From Cryomorphaceae bacterium (GTDB taxonomy: Bacteria; Bacteroidota; Bacteroidia; Flavobacteriales; Schleiferiaceae), in the NCBI GenBank assembly GCA_013205365.1, contig JABMNC010000079.1, forward strand, positions 1 to 9,380: a stretch of 9,380 bases of DNA, read 5' to 3'. Under the pieces are notes generated by a model. The model was given only the letters and a program-made list of their open reading frames with translations, ran no database searches and had not been told where the DNA came from. This document shows, piece by piece, positions 1 through 5,894 of this stretch (position 1 is its first letter; each line of letters starts with the position of its first letter). Made by a program: the position numbers and the translations under genes.

Positions 1-1
1 C

Positions 2-1378
2 AGCAAGGGCATCGCGGTTATTGCCGACATGGTCTTTAATCATGCCTTTGGTCAGAGTCCGCTTGTGGCCATGTACTGGGATGCCGCCAACAACCGCCCC
101 GCAGCCAATAGTCCATGGTTTAACGCCGTGTGCCCCCACCCGCCCTACTGCTGGGGCTTTGACTTTAACCACGAGACCCAGGCAACCAAAGATTTTGTGG
201 ATCGGGTCACCACTTTTTGGATTCAGGAATACAAAATCGATGGAATTCGATTTGACTATACCAAGGGTTTTTTGAACGGAAGCGCAGGTAGTTCTGCGCT
301 ACGCCAGGCTACTATTAAGCGAATCGGTGATACCCTATGGGCCCTGAATCCCAACGCCCACCTGATTTTGGAGCACTGGGCCGACAATTCTGAGGAGAAG
401 GCGCTGTCAGACTATGGTTTTCTGCTTTGGGGAAATTCAACCTATAACTTTCATCAGGCTGGTCAGGGCAATGCGCAGAGCAACTTTTCTTGGGCCTACC
501 ATGGCGCAAGGGGCTGGTCCGAGCCTGCCTTGGTGTCCTACGCCGAGAGTCATGACGAGGAGCGTCTGATGGTTGAAGTTCTTACGTACGGGAATACCTC
601 CAACGTGAACCATAATCCAAGGCAGTTGGCCACTGGCCTGCGGCGGGCTGAGGCGGTGAACCTTTTTGCCTACCTGATCCCGGGTCCGCGCATGATTTGG
701 ATGTTTGGAGAACTGGGCTATGATATTTCAATCAATGACCCATGCCGCGTCTGCAACAAGCCCATCCTTTGGAACTACTACCAGGTTCCGGAGCGTCGCC
801 GCCTCTACGACGTGACGGCCGCGATTTTTAGTCTGCGCAAAAGCCATCCAGCCACCTTTAGGGACGGGCAGTTCACCTATAGCTTTAGCGGTAATACCAA
901 GCGGATGGTGTTCAACAGTTCGGGTATGGACGCCATGGCCCTTGGCAATTTTGCGGTAAGCACCCAGACCATTATTCCGGCTTTTACCGCAACAGGGGTT
1001 TGGTACGACTACTTCAGTGGGGATTCCATCGTCGTCTCCAATGTCAATGCTGGCATTTCGCTCAAGGCGGGGGAGTACCGATTGTATACGAGCACCAAGC
1101 TCAGTCAGCCTCAAATTACTTTGAACGAGCCAGAGCTCGTTGCGGCGGTTTCGAGGGTCTATCCGAATCCCGCCGCAGGGGGATTTTGGTTGGACGCTCC
1201 CTCGGATCGAGGCACTGTTCGTTTGATGGACGCTCAGGGCCGAAGCGTCAAAGTATGGGAGCGCTCGGGTGCAGAGCAGGAGTATTTTTCGCTCGGCGCG
1301 CTTTCAGCCGGCTGGTATGTCGTTTTGGTGGAGCTCCCGGGCGGTAGCCAAAGGCATACCTTGCAGATTCAACCCTAA
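2..1378 (+). CDS. Secreted GH13 alpha-amylase-family glycoside hydrolase with T9SS sorting domain (5' end missing)
   Basis: The reading frame is already open at base 2, so the start and signal peptide lie upstream. The four conserved GH13 regions are visible: region I, DMVFNH, near the window start; region II, GIRFDY, with the putative nucleophile Asp at 254-256; region III, ILEHW, with the acid/base Glu at 371-373; and region IV, ESHDEE, with the transition-state Asp at 554-556. The catalytic triad is therefore intact. After a beta-rich C-domain, the last 73 residues (from 1157) start with VYPNPAAGGF and end in LQIQP, typical of the Bacteroidota type A sorting domain that directs export through the type IX secretion system. 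The inferred role is hydrolysis of alpha-1,4-linked glucans outside the cell. The precise substrate cannot be read from the sequence. The PAP2 gene follows after 3 nt and is probably co-transcribed. Confidence 0.93.
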   Translation, partial: SKGIAVIADMVFNHAFGQSPLVAMYWDAANNRPAANSPWFNAVCPHPPYCWGFDFNHETQATKDFVDRVTTFWIQEYKIDGIRFDYTKGFLNGSAGSSALRQATIKRIGDTLWALNPNAHLILEHWADNSEEKALSDYGFLLWGNSTYNFHQAGQGNAQSNFSWAYHGARGWSEPALVSYAESHDEERLMVEVLTYGNTSNVNHNPRQLATGLRRAEAVNLFAYLIPGPRMIWMFGELGYDISINDPCRVCNKPILWNYYQVPERRRLYDVTAAIFSLRKSHPATFRDGQFTYSFSGNTKRMVFNSSGMDAMALGNFAVSTQTIIPAFTATGVWYDYFSGDSIVVSNVNAGISLKAGEYRLYTSTKLSQPQITLNEPELVAAVSRVYPNPAAGGFWLDAPSDRGTVRLMDAQGRSVKVWERSGAEQEYFSLGALSAGWYVVLVELPGGSQRHTLQIQP

Positions 1379-1381
1379 GTC

Positions 1382-2113
1382 ATGCGCGCTCTTGCTCTTC
1401 TGTTCTTTAGTGCCCTCGGCATCAATGCCATGGCCCAGGTTCCCTACCGTATTACGCTGCGGACCGATGCGCCCGTCTATGGAGCAAGCCTTGCGATGTT
1501 GGGCGCCAATGCCTACCTCGGGAGCCGACTGACTGCGTTCACCGAATCAGAACTGAATGCCCTAACTCCACCTAGCCTGCCCGCTTGGGAGGCCCTCGCC
1601 CTGAATCGCTGGGACGAAGGCGCGGCCAAACGCTCTGACGTCGTGCTCTTTGCGGCCTTTGGTACCGCGGGAATGGTCCTGCTTGCGCAAACACCTAAAA
1701 ATACCTTGGTGCGCGACGGACTGGTACTCGGAAGCCTCTGGTTTCAAACCAACCTCAGTACGCTCATGCTCACGGACCTCGCGAAAAACAGCCTTCGGCG
1801 AAACCGACCCTTTGTCTACAATTCCCAAGCGCCTTTAATTGACCGAATGGAATCCTACGCACGCAAGTCCTTCTTCTCGGGCCATTCCAGCATGACCGCG
1901 TGCAATACTTTTTTTGCCGCTAAAATTTGGACCGACATGCATCCAAATTCCAAGCTCAAGCCCTGGGTCTGGACCGCCGCTGCCGCGGTACCTGCCTATG
2001 CTGCACTGCAGCGCGTGCAGGCAGGCAAGCATTATCCCTCTGACGTCATTGTGGGATTGGCGGTTGGGGCAGCTATGGGCTACCTCATCCCGCAGATCCA
2101 CCTGACGCGATAA
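1382..2113 (+). CDS. PAP2-family (type 2 phosphatidic acid phosphatase) membrane protein
   Basis: This 243-aa protein has a hydrophobic N-terminus with a possible cleavage site after about residue 18 (NAMA|Q). All three PAP2 signature motifs are present: K-x6-RP at residues 135-143, SGH at 166-168 (His168, usual general acid), and R-x5-H-x3-D at 211-221 (His217, usual phosphohistidine nucleophile). Hydrophobic stretches at about 88-101, 112-130, 197-210 and 222-236 fit a compact integral membrane enzyme. Family members remove phosphate from lipid phosphates such as phosphatidic acid or undecaprenyl pyrophosphate, or from lipid A; the actual substrate is not evident. The ATG lies 3 nt after the stop of the GH13 gene, so it is likely in the same transcript. 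Its 3' end overlaps by 29 bp with the convergent gene on the minus strand. Confidence 0.9.
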   Translation: MRALALLFFSALGINAMAQVPYRITLRTDAPVYGASLAMLGANAYLGSRLTAFTESELNALTPPSLPAWEALALNRWDEGAAKRSDVVLFAAFGTAGMVLLAQTPKNTLVRDGLVLGSLWFQTNLSTLMLTDLAKNSLRRNRPFVYNSQAPLIDRMESYARKSFFSGHSSMTACNTFFAAKIWTDMHPNSKLKPWVWTAAAAVPAYAALQRVQAGKHYPSDVIVGLAVGAAMGYLIPQIHLTR

Positions 2114-3320
2114 CCCAGCGCACCATTCCCTCAGGCCGCTTAAGCCTGACCCATATTGGGCAAATCTTGCCCGCTTCGACGCGCAAACTGTCGCTAGAGA
2201 GCTCCAAGATCCAGCCCTTTGGGGCTTTGCCGCTCACCGCGTAGGTTCCAGGGGGAATGTGATCCTTCCACTGCCGGGTCTGCGCCAATAGCTGAATCCG
2301 ATGAACCTCGCTGCCCTTGAGTTCCAAAAACAACTCGGGCGGACTGCCCGCGAACTCGTAGTTTAAATCAATCCATGCCGGGGCGTACTCCGTTTCGCAC
2401 GGGGGCTGTTTGGGTGGATTTCGCGTCCAGGTATGGCGCGACGATAGGGATAAATACTGTAGGGTACCAGCCCGGCTCCACTCCGAAGAAATGCCCGTTC
2501 CTCGAAACTCCAGCCGGGCGCGAATCGGGTTGCCCAGCTCGAGCATGCTGCCACTAAAGGCCGATTGACCGCCCAGACTCCACCGGAGCAAAGCCTGCCC
2601 ACCAGACCATCCTGCCGCCCAATTGCCCCCTTGGGGAAGGTGAACGTTCAGCCTTGCGGTATAGCTCGTCCCAGCACCCTGGTCGGCCACATAAAGCCCA
2701 ATTCGGCGGCCCTTGATGGCGGTCCGCAGAGAGAACTGCTGCTGCACTCGGTTTTTGCCCGCGCTCGAGCGCCATTCCAGAGAGGTTTCTCCAAGTCGGT
2801 ACCGAAGCAGGTCGCTTGTTTGCCCCAAAGTCCAGCTTCTGCGCCATTCCATGCCCTCTAGCCGAAAGCCCAAGGCCTTCATTCCGGGGGCCCAAAGGGC
2901 ATCGATTTGCCGGGAATCCCATCGAAGGGAGGCGAGATTGGATCCAGGAAGGCTTCGCTGTAGGGTCAGTGGTCCCCAAGTCCCCCGGCCAACCCAAGCC
3001 TTGGACTGAACCATGGCCTGGGCCGTCCAGGGTTGCTTGGCAAAGCTTCCCTTGCCCGACCACATCGCACCCAGTGAGCCTTGGGGCGACAGCCAGAGTC
3101 CGCGACCCTTGTGGCTAAGGCTCCATCCCCAGCCAGGGGCATGGCTTCCGTAGCGCAGCGACCAGAACCTATGGCTCCCGGAGAACTGGCTTTGTCCGCC
3201 AAAGGGCGTCGGCGCAGACTGAAACCAAAGAGAGCTGGAGCCTTGCTGCCAAGAAGCGCCGAGCACCGGCCAAAGGCCACCCGGCAGCGTAGCAAGAGCC
3301 CACCACAGGGCAAAGGTCAT
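2085..3320 (-). CDS. Tryptophan-rich putative outer-membrane beta-barrel protein with C-terminal Ig/transthyretin-like domain; usher-like candidate
   Basis: I do not recognise a named family. The 411-aa product starts with a hydrophobic segment (residues 1-22) that could be a weak signal sequence, though it lacks a basic N-terminus. Residues about 24-300 are a long run of short strands with alternating hydrophobic and polar residues, rich in Gly, Ser and Trp, as expected for a beta-barrel. I count 28 Trp (6.8%), with a near-regular 11-12 residue spacing at W53, W64, W76, W87, W98 and W109. A Pro-rich linker (about 302-307) leads to a compact domain (about 312-395) with IPPGTYAVSGKAPKGW followed by two strands, resembling transthyretin/carboxypeptidase-regulatory or SpaA-like folds. 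The start ATG overlaps the upstream chaperone stop in ATGA (3317-3320), so translation is probably coupled. Being last in a pilin-like/chaperone operon suggests an assembly or anchoring role, but at 411 aa it is about half the size of a classical usher (roughly 800 aa). The function is inferred from context, not homology. Confidence 0.75.
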   Translation of the reverse strand: MTFALWWALATLPGGLWPVLGASWQQGSSSLWFQSAPTPFGGQSQFSGSHRFWSLRYGSHAPGWGWSLSHKGRGLWLSPQGSLGAMWSGKGSFAKQPWTAQAMVQSKAWVGRGTWGPLTLQRSLPGSNLASLRWDSRQIDALWAPGMKALGFRLEGMEWRRSWTLGQTSDLLRYRLGETSLEWRSSAGKNRVQQQFSLRTAIKGRRIGLYVADQGAGTSYTARLNVHLPQGGNWAAGWSGGQALLRWSLGGQSAFSGSMLELGNPIRARLEFRGTGISSEWSRAGTLQYLSLSSRHTWTRNPPKQPPCETEYAPAWIDLNYEFAGSPPELFLELKGSEVHRIQLLAQTRQWKDHIPPGTYAVSGKAPKGWILELSSDSLRVEAGKICPIWVRLKRPEGMVRWVIASGGSAG

Positions 3321-3982
3321 GGTCGCCTACTCGCTACAATTACGCCGTCAGTATTCTCGAGCCAAGCGCCTTCGGAATCCTCGGGCAGTTGCCAAACTCG
3401 GCTGTCTCCTGGCCGAAGTACTCCGCCCGAAAGGCTTCGTCCGTAGCGCTCTCCGTTGCGAATGGCGTAGCAGGAACCGGCCCAAAAATCCTTGCTTTGG
3501 TTGGTCACGCGTATGCCCCGATCGGACCACACCAGGTCGAGTTCCTCGCAAAGTTGCCCGCGATAGAGGTCCACCGCATAGCGCGTAGATATTTGTACTA
3601 GAACCCTCCCAGCCTGAACCTCCGGCGCCGCAGCTTGGGCTGCAGTGCTCACAAAAATTCGAACGCCCTGGCTGCTGCTGTCTTCGCTCAGCCATCGGTA
3701 GTTCACCCGGACTCTTGTTTCGGGAGGAATAGGAACTTCACTCGCAATCTGCAGGTCGTTCATTGGTCCAAGCAGGCTGTCTAAAATTAGCAACGCCGTG
3801 TGGCGCTCTTGGCTCGGATTCCATAGCTCGATGTAGCCGACCTCTTGCGAAGATCCGCGTTGAAAGTGGCTGAGTCCGTTGGTAACCACAACCTGGCTCC
3901 AGGCGGACCCTTGAAGCAGCCCAAACCAAAGAATCCCGGCCCAACCGGTGGCTGAGCCGGGAAATTCAGCACCAATCTTCAC
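3317..3982 (-). CDS. Putative periplasmic pilus-type chaperone (PapD-like, two Ig-like domains)
   Basis: This is a 221-aa exported protein. The signal peptide has hydrophobic residues about 14-25 and probable cleavage after AWS (residue 29). The layout matches the PapD superfamily: an N-domain (about 31-142) opening with strands then IELWNPS (51-57), a proline-containing segment before VRVNYRW (91-97), and a late alternating strand VLVQISTRYAVDLY (127-140) where chaperones carry the G1 donor strand. The C-domain (about 145-221) has IRVTNQS and VLRPGDSRVWQLP, resembling the N-x-G...LPG-x-R-x-W pattern of archaic-type chaperones. Cys145 and Cys171 could form a disulfide. Length suits the family, with a slightly short C-domain. 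The start is GTG, sharing one base with the upstream TAG (TAGTG at 3980-3984). The likely job is to cap and stabilise the upstream-encoded beta-rich subunit in the periplasm. The assignment is by pattern, without a profile search. Confidence 0.65.
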   Translation of the reverse strand: MKIGAEFPGSATGWAGILWFGLLQGSAWSQVVVTNGLSHFQRGSSQEVGYIELWNPSQERHTALLILDSLLGPMNDLQIASEVPIPPETRVRVNYRWLSEDSSSQGVRIFVSTAAQAAAPEVQAGRVLVQISTRYAVDLYRGQLCEELDLVWSDRGIRVTNQSKDFWAGSCYAIRNGERYGRSLSGGVLRPGDSRVWQLPEDSEGAWLENTDGVIVASRRP

Positions 3983-4524
3983 TAGTTGTTGCTCAGGGTG
4001 AACTGCAGCGAAATCATTCCCGCTGTGGAAGCATCCAAGGCCTCGGTAGTGAAGTTCAAGGCATAGGTAACGGGAATTCCCTGGCCTGCAGCAGTACCAG
4101 AATAGGCAGAACCCAGGCTGTTGATCAGAATTCCTGACTGGGTACCGCTGTTTAATTCCACTTCATTCCCTGACCCAATACTGCCAGTTCCCGCGCTTTG
4201 AGCCGTCAGGGCCAGGCTCACCCCAGCAGGAAAGTCTCCGCCGACCACGTCTACGGTTATTTGCCGCTGGTCGTCTGGAGCCGCCGTCTTTACTGAGGTG
4301 TACTGCAAAAACATGGTTTGGCTAGCGACCGCAGGATAGGCCGCGCCGGGTGTATTGGGTGAAACAATGTTAAAGGTCAGGTCGGTCAGATTGGCCGCTT
4401 GCGCGTTAACTGCACGAACCATTGCGGATTCGTCGATGTAGAAATTGGCATCCACAAAATCGATGTTTTGTGCAGAAACCGAAAGGCCCAGGAGCAGGCT
4501 GCTCGTCAAAAAAATAGTACGCAT
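3982..4524 (-). CDS. Small exported beta-rich protein, candidate pilin-like surface subunit
   Basis: The 180-aa product has a textbook signal peptide (MRTIFLTSSLLLGLSVSA, cleavage before Q19), leaving a mature protein of about 162 aa. It has no cysteine, is rich in Ala, Ser, Thr and Gly, and shows alternating beta-strand patterns: LTDLTFNIV (47-55), RQITVDVVG (87-95), VSLALTAQS (102-110), VTYALNFTT (152-160) and a C-terminal strand ISLQFTLSNN (171-180). A beta-rich subunit ending in a hydrophobic alternating strand is what chaperone-usher pilins look like. The mature N-terminus (21-30, IDFVDANFYI) also alternates and could act as a donor strand. It is the first gene of a three-gene operon, immediately upstream of the chaperone-like gene. 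I do not recognise a named family. It could instead be a non-polymerising surface or secreted protein related to Bacteroidota DUF4402-type proteins. Confidence 0.7.
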   Translation of the reverse strand: MRTIFLTSSLLLGLSVSAQNIDFVDANFYIDESAMVRAVNAQAANLTDLTFNIVSPNTPGAAYPAVASQTMFLQYTSVKTAAPDDQRQITVDVVGGDFPAGVSLALTAQSAGTGSIGSGNEVELNSGTQSGILINSLGSAYSGTAAGQGIPVTYALNFTTEALDASTAGMISLQFTLSNN

Positions 4525-4651
4525 TGCAAAAAGAGAGTTTAAAGGTTAGCGCTCCCCACTTCAGGGAACGGACCAAAACTCCAACCGATGAATCGCTCGA
4601 GTCGGTTCCAACGGCTTGCGCAGCCGAGGTTAAACGAAAGAAAATAGTTGC
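4525..4651. other. Intergenic gap between the aldo/keto reductase operon and the pilin-like operon, with two inverted repeats
   Basis: This 127-nt gap separates two minus-strand operons, so it should hold the end of the upstream transcript and the promoter of the pilin-like operon. Two inverted repeats are visible: CGGCT/AGCCG (4612-4616 and 4622-4626, 5-nt loop) and AACCGA/TCGGTT (4583-4588 and 4602-4607, 13-nt loop). Neither is followed on the minus strand by a convincing T-run, so they are weak terminator candidates and could equally be operator-like. Just before the pilin-like ATG the minus strand reads TCTTTTTG-CA-ATG, one mismatch from the TAnnTTTG -7 box and slightly closer to the ATG than at the other promoters in this window. 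No convincing promoter was found. Confidence 0.3.
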
Positions 4652-5635
4652 TTAGTAGGGCGCCAGTTCAGGCTTGTTCTTTACGATGTCCTCAATTCGC
4701 TCCATGACCTCGGCGGTCAGCAACGCCACGGCCTCAGCGGCCTTCAGGTTTTCGTGCAGTTGTTCTAGGCGTGTCGCGCCGAGCATGACGGTCGACACGT
4801 GCGGATTTTTGAGGCACCACGCGATACTGAGCTGGGCGGGTGTAATGCCCAGGGACGCGGCCAAGTCGGCCAAATGCCCGGCGGCAGCGAGTTTTTCGTC
4901 AACGATGTTGCGGTCTTTGAGCCATGAAAGCTCGTCGCGGTTCAGTCGAAAGTCGTCACGGAGCCCGTCCCGGTACTTATTGGTTAAAATGCCAGACGCG
5001 AGGGGCGACCAGATCGTGGTTCCGAGGCCAATTCGGTCAAAAAGGCGCAGAAACTCGGACTCCATTTTTTCGCGGTGCAGCAGGTTGTACTGCGGCTGCT
5101 CCATGGTCGGGCCTATCAGGTGGTGCTGGTCGGCGACACGCTGTGCATCCATGATTTCTTCGGCGCTCCACTCTGAGGTGCCCCAGTACAGGATTTTGCC
5201 CTGCATGATCAGCTGGTGCATCGTCCAGACGGTCTCTTCGATCGGAGTTTGCTTGTCAGGACGGTGGCAGAAATAAAGGTCCAAGTAGTCGACGCGAAGG
5301 CGTTCGAGCGCTTGGTGGCAGGCCTCGACGATGTGCTTGCGGTGCAGTCCGCGCTGGGTGGGCAGCTTGCCTCCGGCGCCAAAAAAGACCTTAGATGACA
5401 CCGTGTAGCTGTCGCGTGACCAGCCCACCTCGCTGAGGATGCGGCCCATTACGCGCTCTGACTCGCCATGGGCGTAGACCTCGGCGTTGTCAAAAAAGTT
5501 GACCCCGGCGTCGTAGGCCGCGACGAACAGGTCTTTGGCGGTCGGGTAGGGGATTTGGTTGCCGAAGGTGATCCAGGTTCCGAACGACAGCTCGCTGAGC
5601 TGCAGTCCAGAGCGGCCTAACTGACGGTATTCCAT
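4652..5635 (-). CDS. Aldo/keto reductase, voltage-gated K+ channel beta-subunit-like (AKR6/YghZ type)
   Basis: The 327-aa protein is colinear with the Kv-beta/AKR6 group: MEYRQLGRSGLQLSELSFGT at the N-terminus, then NAEVYAHGESE, GLHRKHIVEA, RVDYLDLYFCHRPD, YWGTSEWSAEEI, TIWSPLASGI and a C-terminal helix region. The catalytic tetrad is complete by position: Asp49, Tyr54, Lys82 and His124. The His is notable because animal Kv-beta proteins have Asn there. The RxxLGxSGLxxSxLxxGTW and SPLASG signatures fit a TIM barrel using NADPH. The likely reaction is reduction of small aldehydes or ketones in the cytoplasm, as described for YghZ-type enzymes with methylglyoxal; the substrate is not visible. 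It is the last gene of the pssA-purS-AKR operon and starts 4 nt after the purS stop. Confidence 0.93.
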   Translation of the reverse strand: MEYRQLGRSGLQLSELSFGTWITFGNQIPYPTAKDLFVAAYDAGVNFFDNAEVYAHGESERVMGRILSEVGWSRDSYTVSSKVFFGAGGKLPTQRGLHRKHIVEACHQALERLRVDYLDLYFCHRPDKQTPIEETVWTMHQLIMQGKILYWGTSEWSAEEIMDAQRVADQHHLIGPTMEQPQYNLLHREKMESEFLRLFDRIGLGTTIWSPLASGILTNKYRDGLRDDFRLNRDELSWLKDRNIVDEKLAAAGHLADLAASLGITPAQLSIAWCLKNPHVSTVMLGATRLEQLHENLKAAEAVALLTAEVMERIEDIVKNKPELAPY

Positions 5636-5639
5636 GGCC

Positions 5640-5894
5640 TTAGGCCTGGTTCAGGAGTTCGAAGTCAAAACTCTCCATGACGGGATTCGCAAGCAGTTTT
5701 TGGCAGGCAAGCGTTACTTTTTCTTGGGCCTCGTCTTTACTGGCCGCTTCAACCTCTAGGGTGATATGCTTGCCAATGCGCACTTCGCCAATTTCTGCCA
5801 GGCCAATTGAAGGCATGCTAAGGCTTACGGCCTTGCCTTGTGGATCCAAAAGTGCCTTGTGGGGCATTACGTTGATTTCAGCGCGGAATTTCAT
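5640..5894 (-). CDS. purS: Phosphoribosylformylglycinamidine synthase subunit PurS
   Basis: The 84-aa protein matches PurS in length and pattern: MKFRAEINVMPHKALLDPQG at the start, GKAVSLSMPSIGLAEIGEVR in the middle (family pattern: DPqG.av...L..lG...v.evr.Gk), then IGKHITLEVEA and a C-terminal helix and strand ending in LANPVMESFDFELLNQA. PurS is the small dimeric subunit that docks the glutaminase PurQ onto PurL in the three-part FGAM synthase, step four of purine biosynthesis, in the cytoplasm. PurQ and PurL are not in this window. The start ATG overlaps the pssA stop as ATGA (5891-5894), implying translational coupling. Its position between pssA and an aldo/keto reductase has no obvious pathway logic. 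Confidence 0.92.
   Translation of the reverse strand: MKFRAEINVMPHKALLDPQGKAVSLSMPSIGLAEIGEVRIGKHITLEVEAASKDEAQEKVTLACQKLLANPVMESFDFELLNQA

Noticed and set aside
728..1114. 128-codon minus-strand open frame opposite the GH13 gene
   Set aside because: It is antisense to the GH13 C-terminal region, has no recognisable motif and no promoter or neighbour on that strand.
2554..3063. 169-codon minus-strand open frame inside the Trp-rich protein gene
   Set aside because: It overlaps the 411-aa frame on the same strand. The longer frame has ATGA coupling to the chaperone gene and regular beta-strand patterning, whereas this one shows no signal or domain.
3348..3695. 115-codon minus-strand open frame within the chaperone gene
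   Set aside because: It is a same-strand alternative frame, Arg/Ser/Pro-rich, without signal peptide or domain. The 221-aa frame has export signal and chaperone-like pattern plus exact gene junctions at both ends.
2085..4524. A SusC/SusD-type polysaccharide utilisation locus linked to the GH13 enzyme
   Set aside because: None of the three minus-strand proteins resembles a TonB-dependent transporter or SusD lipoprotein. They are too small, on the opposite strand, and fit a chaperone-type operon better.
4612..4626. CGGCT-AGCCG hairpin as an intrinsic terminator of the aldo/keto reductase operon
   Set aside because: The stem is only 5 bp and no T-run follows on the minus strand, so I did not list it as a terminator, only as an inverted repeat in the gap.
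4674..5276. 200-codon plus-strand open frame opposite the aldo/keto reductase gene
   Set aside because: It lies wholly antisense to a gene with a complete catalytic tetrad and strong family match. Its translation is Ser/Arg/Cys-rich, low in family-like motifs, typical of a G+C-rich shadow frame.
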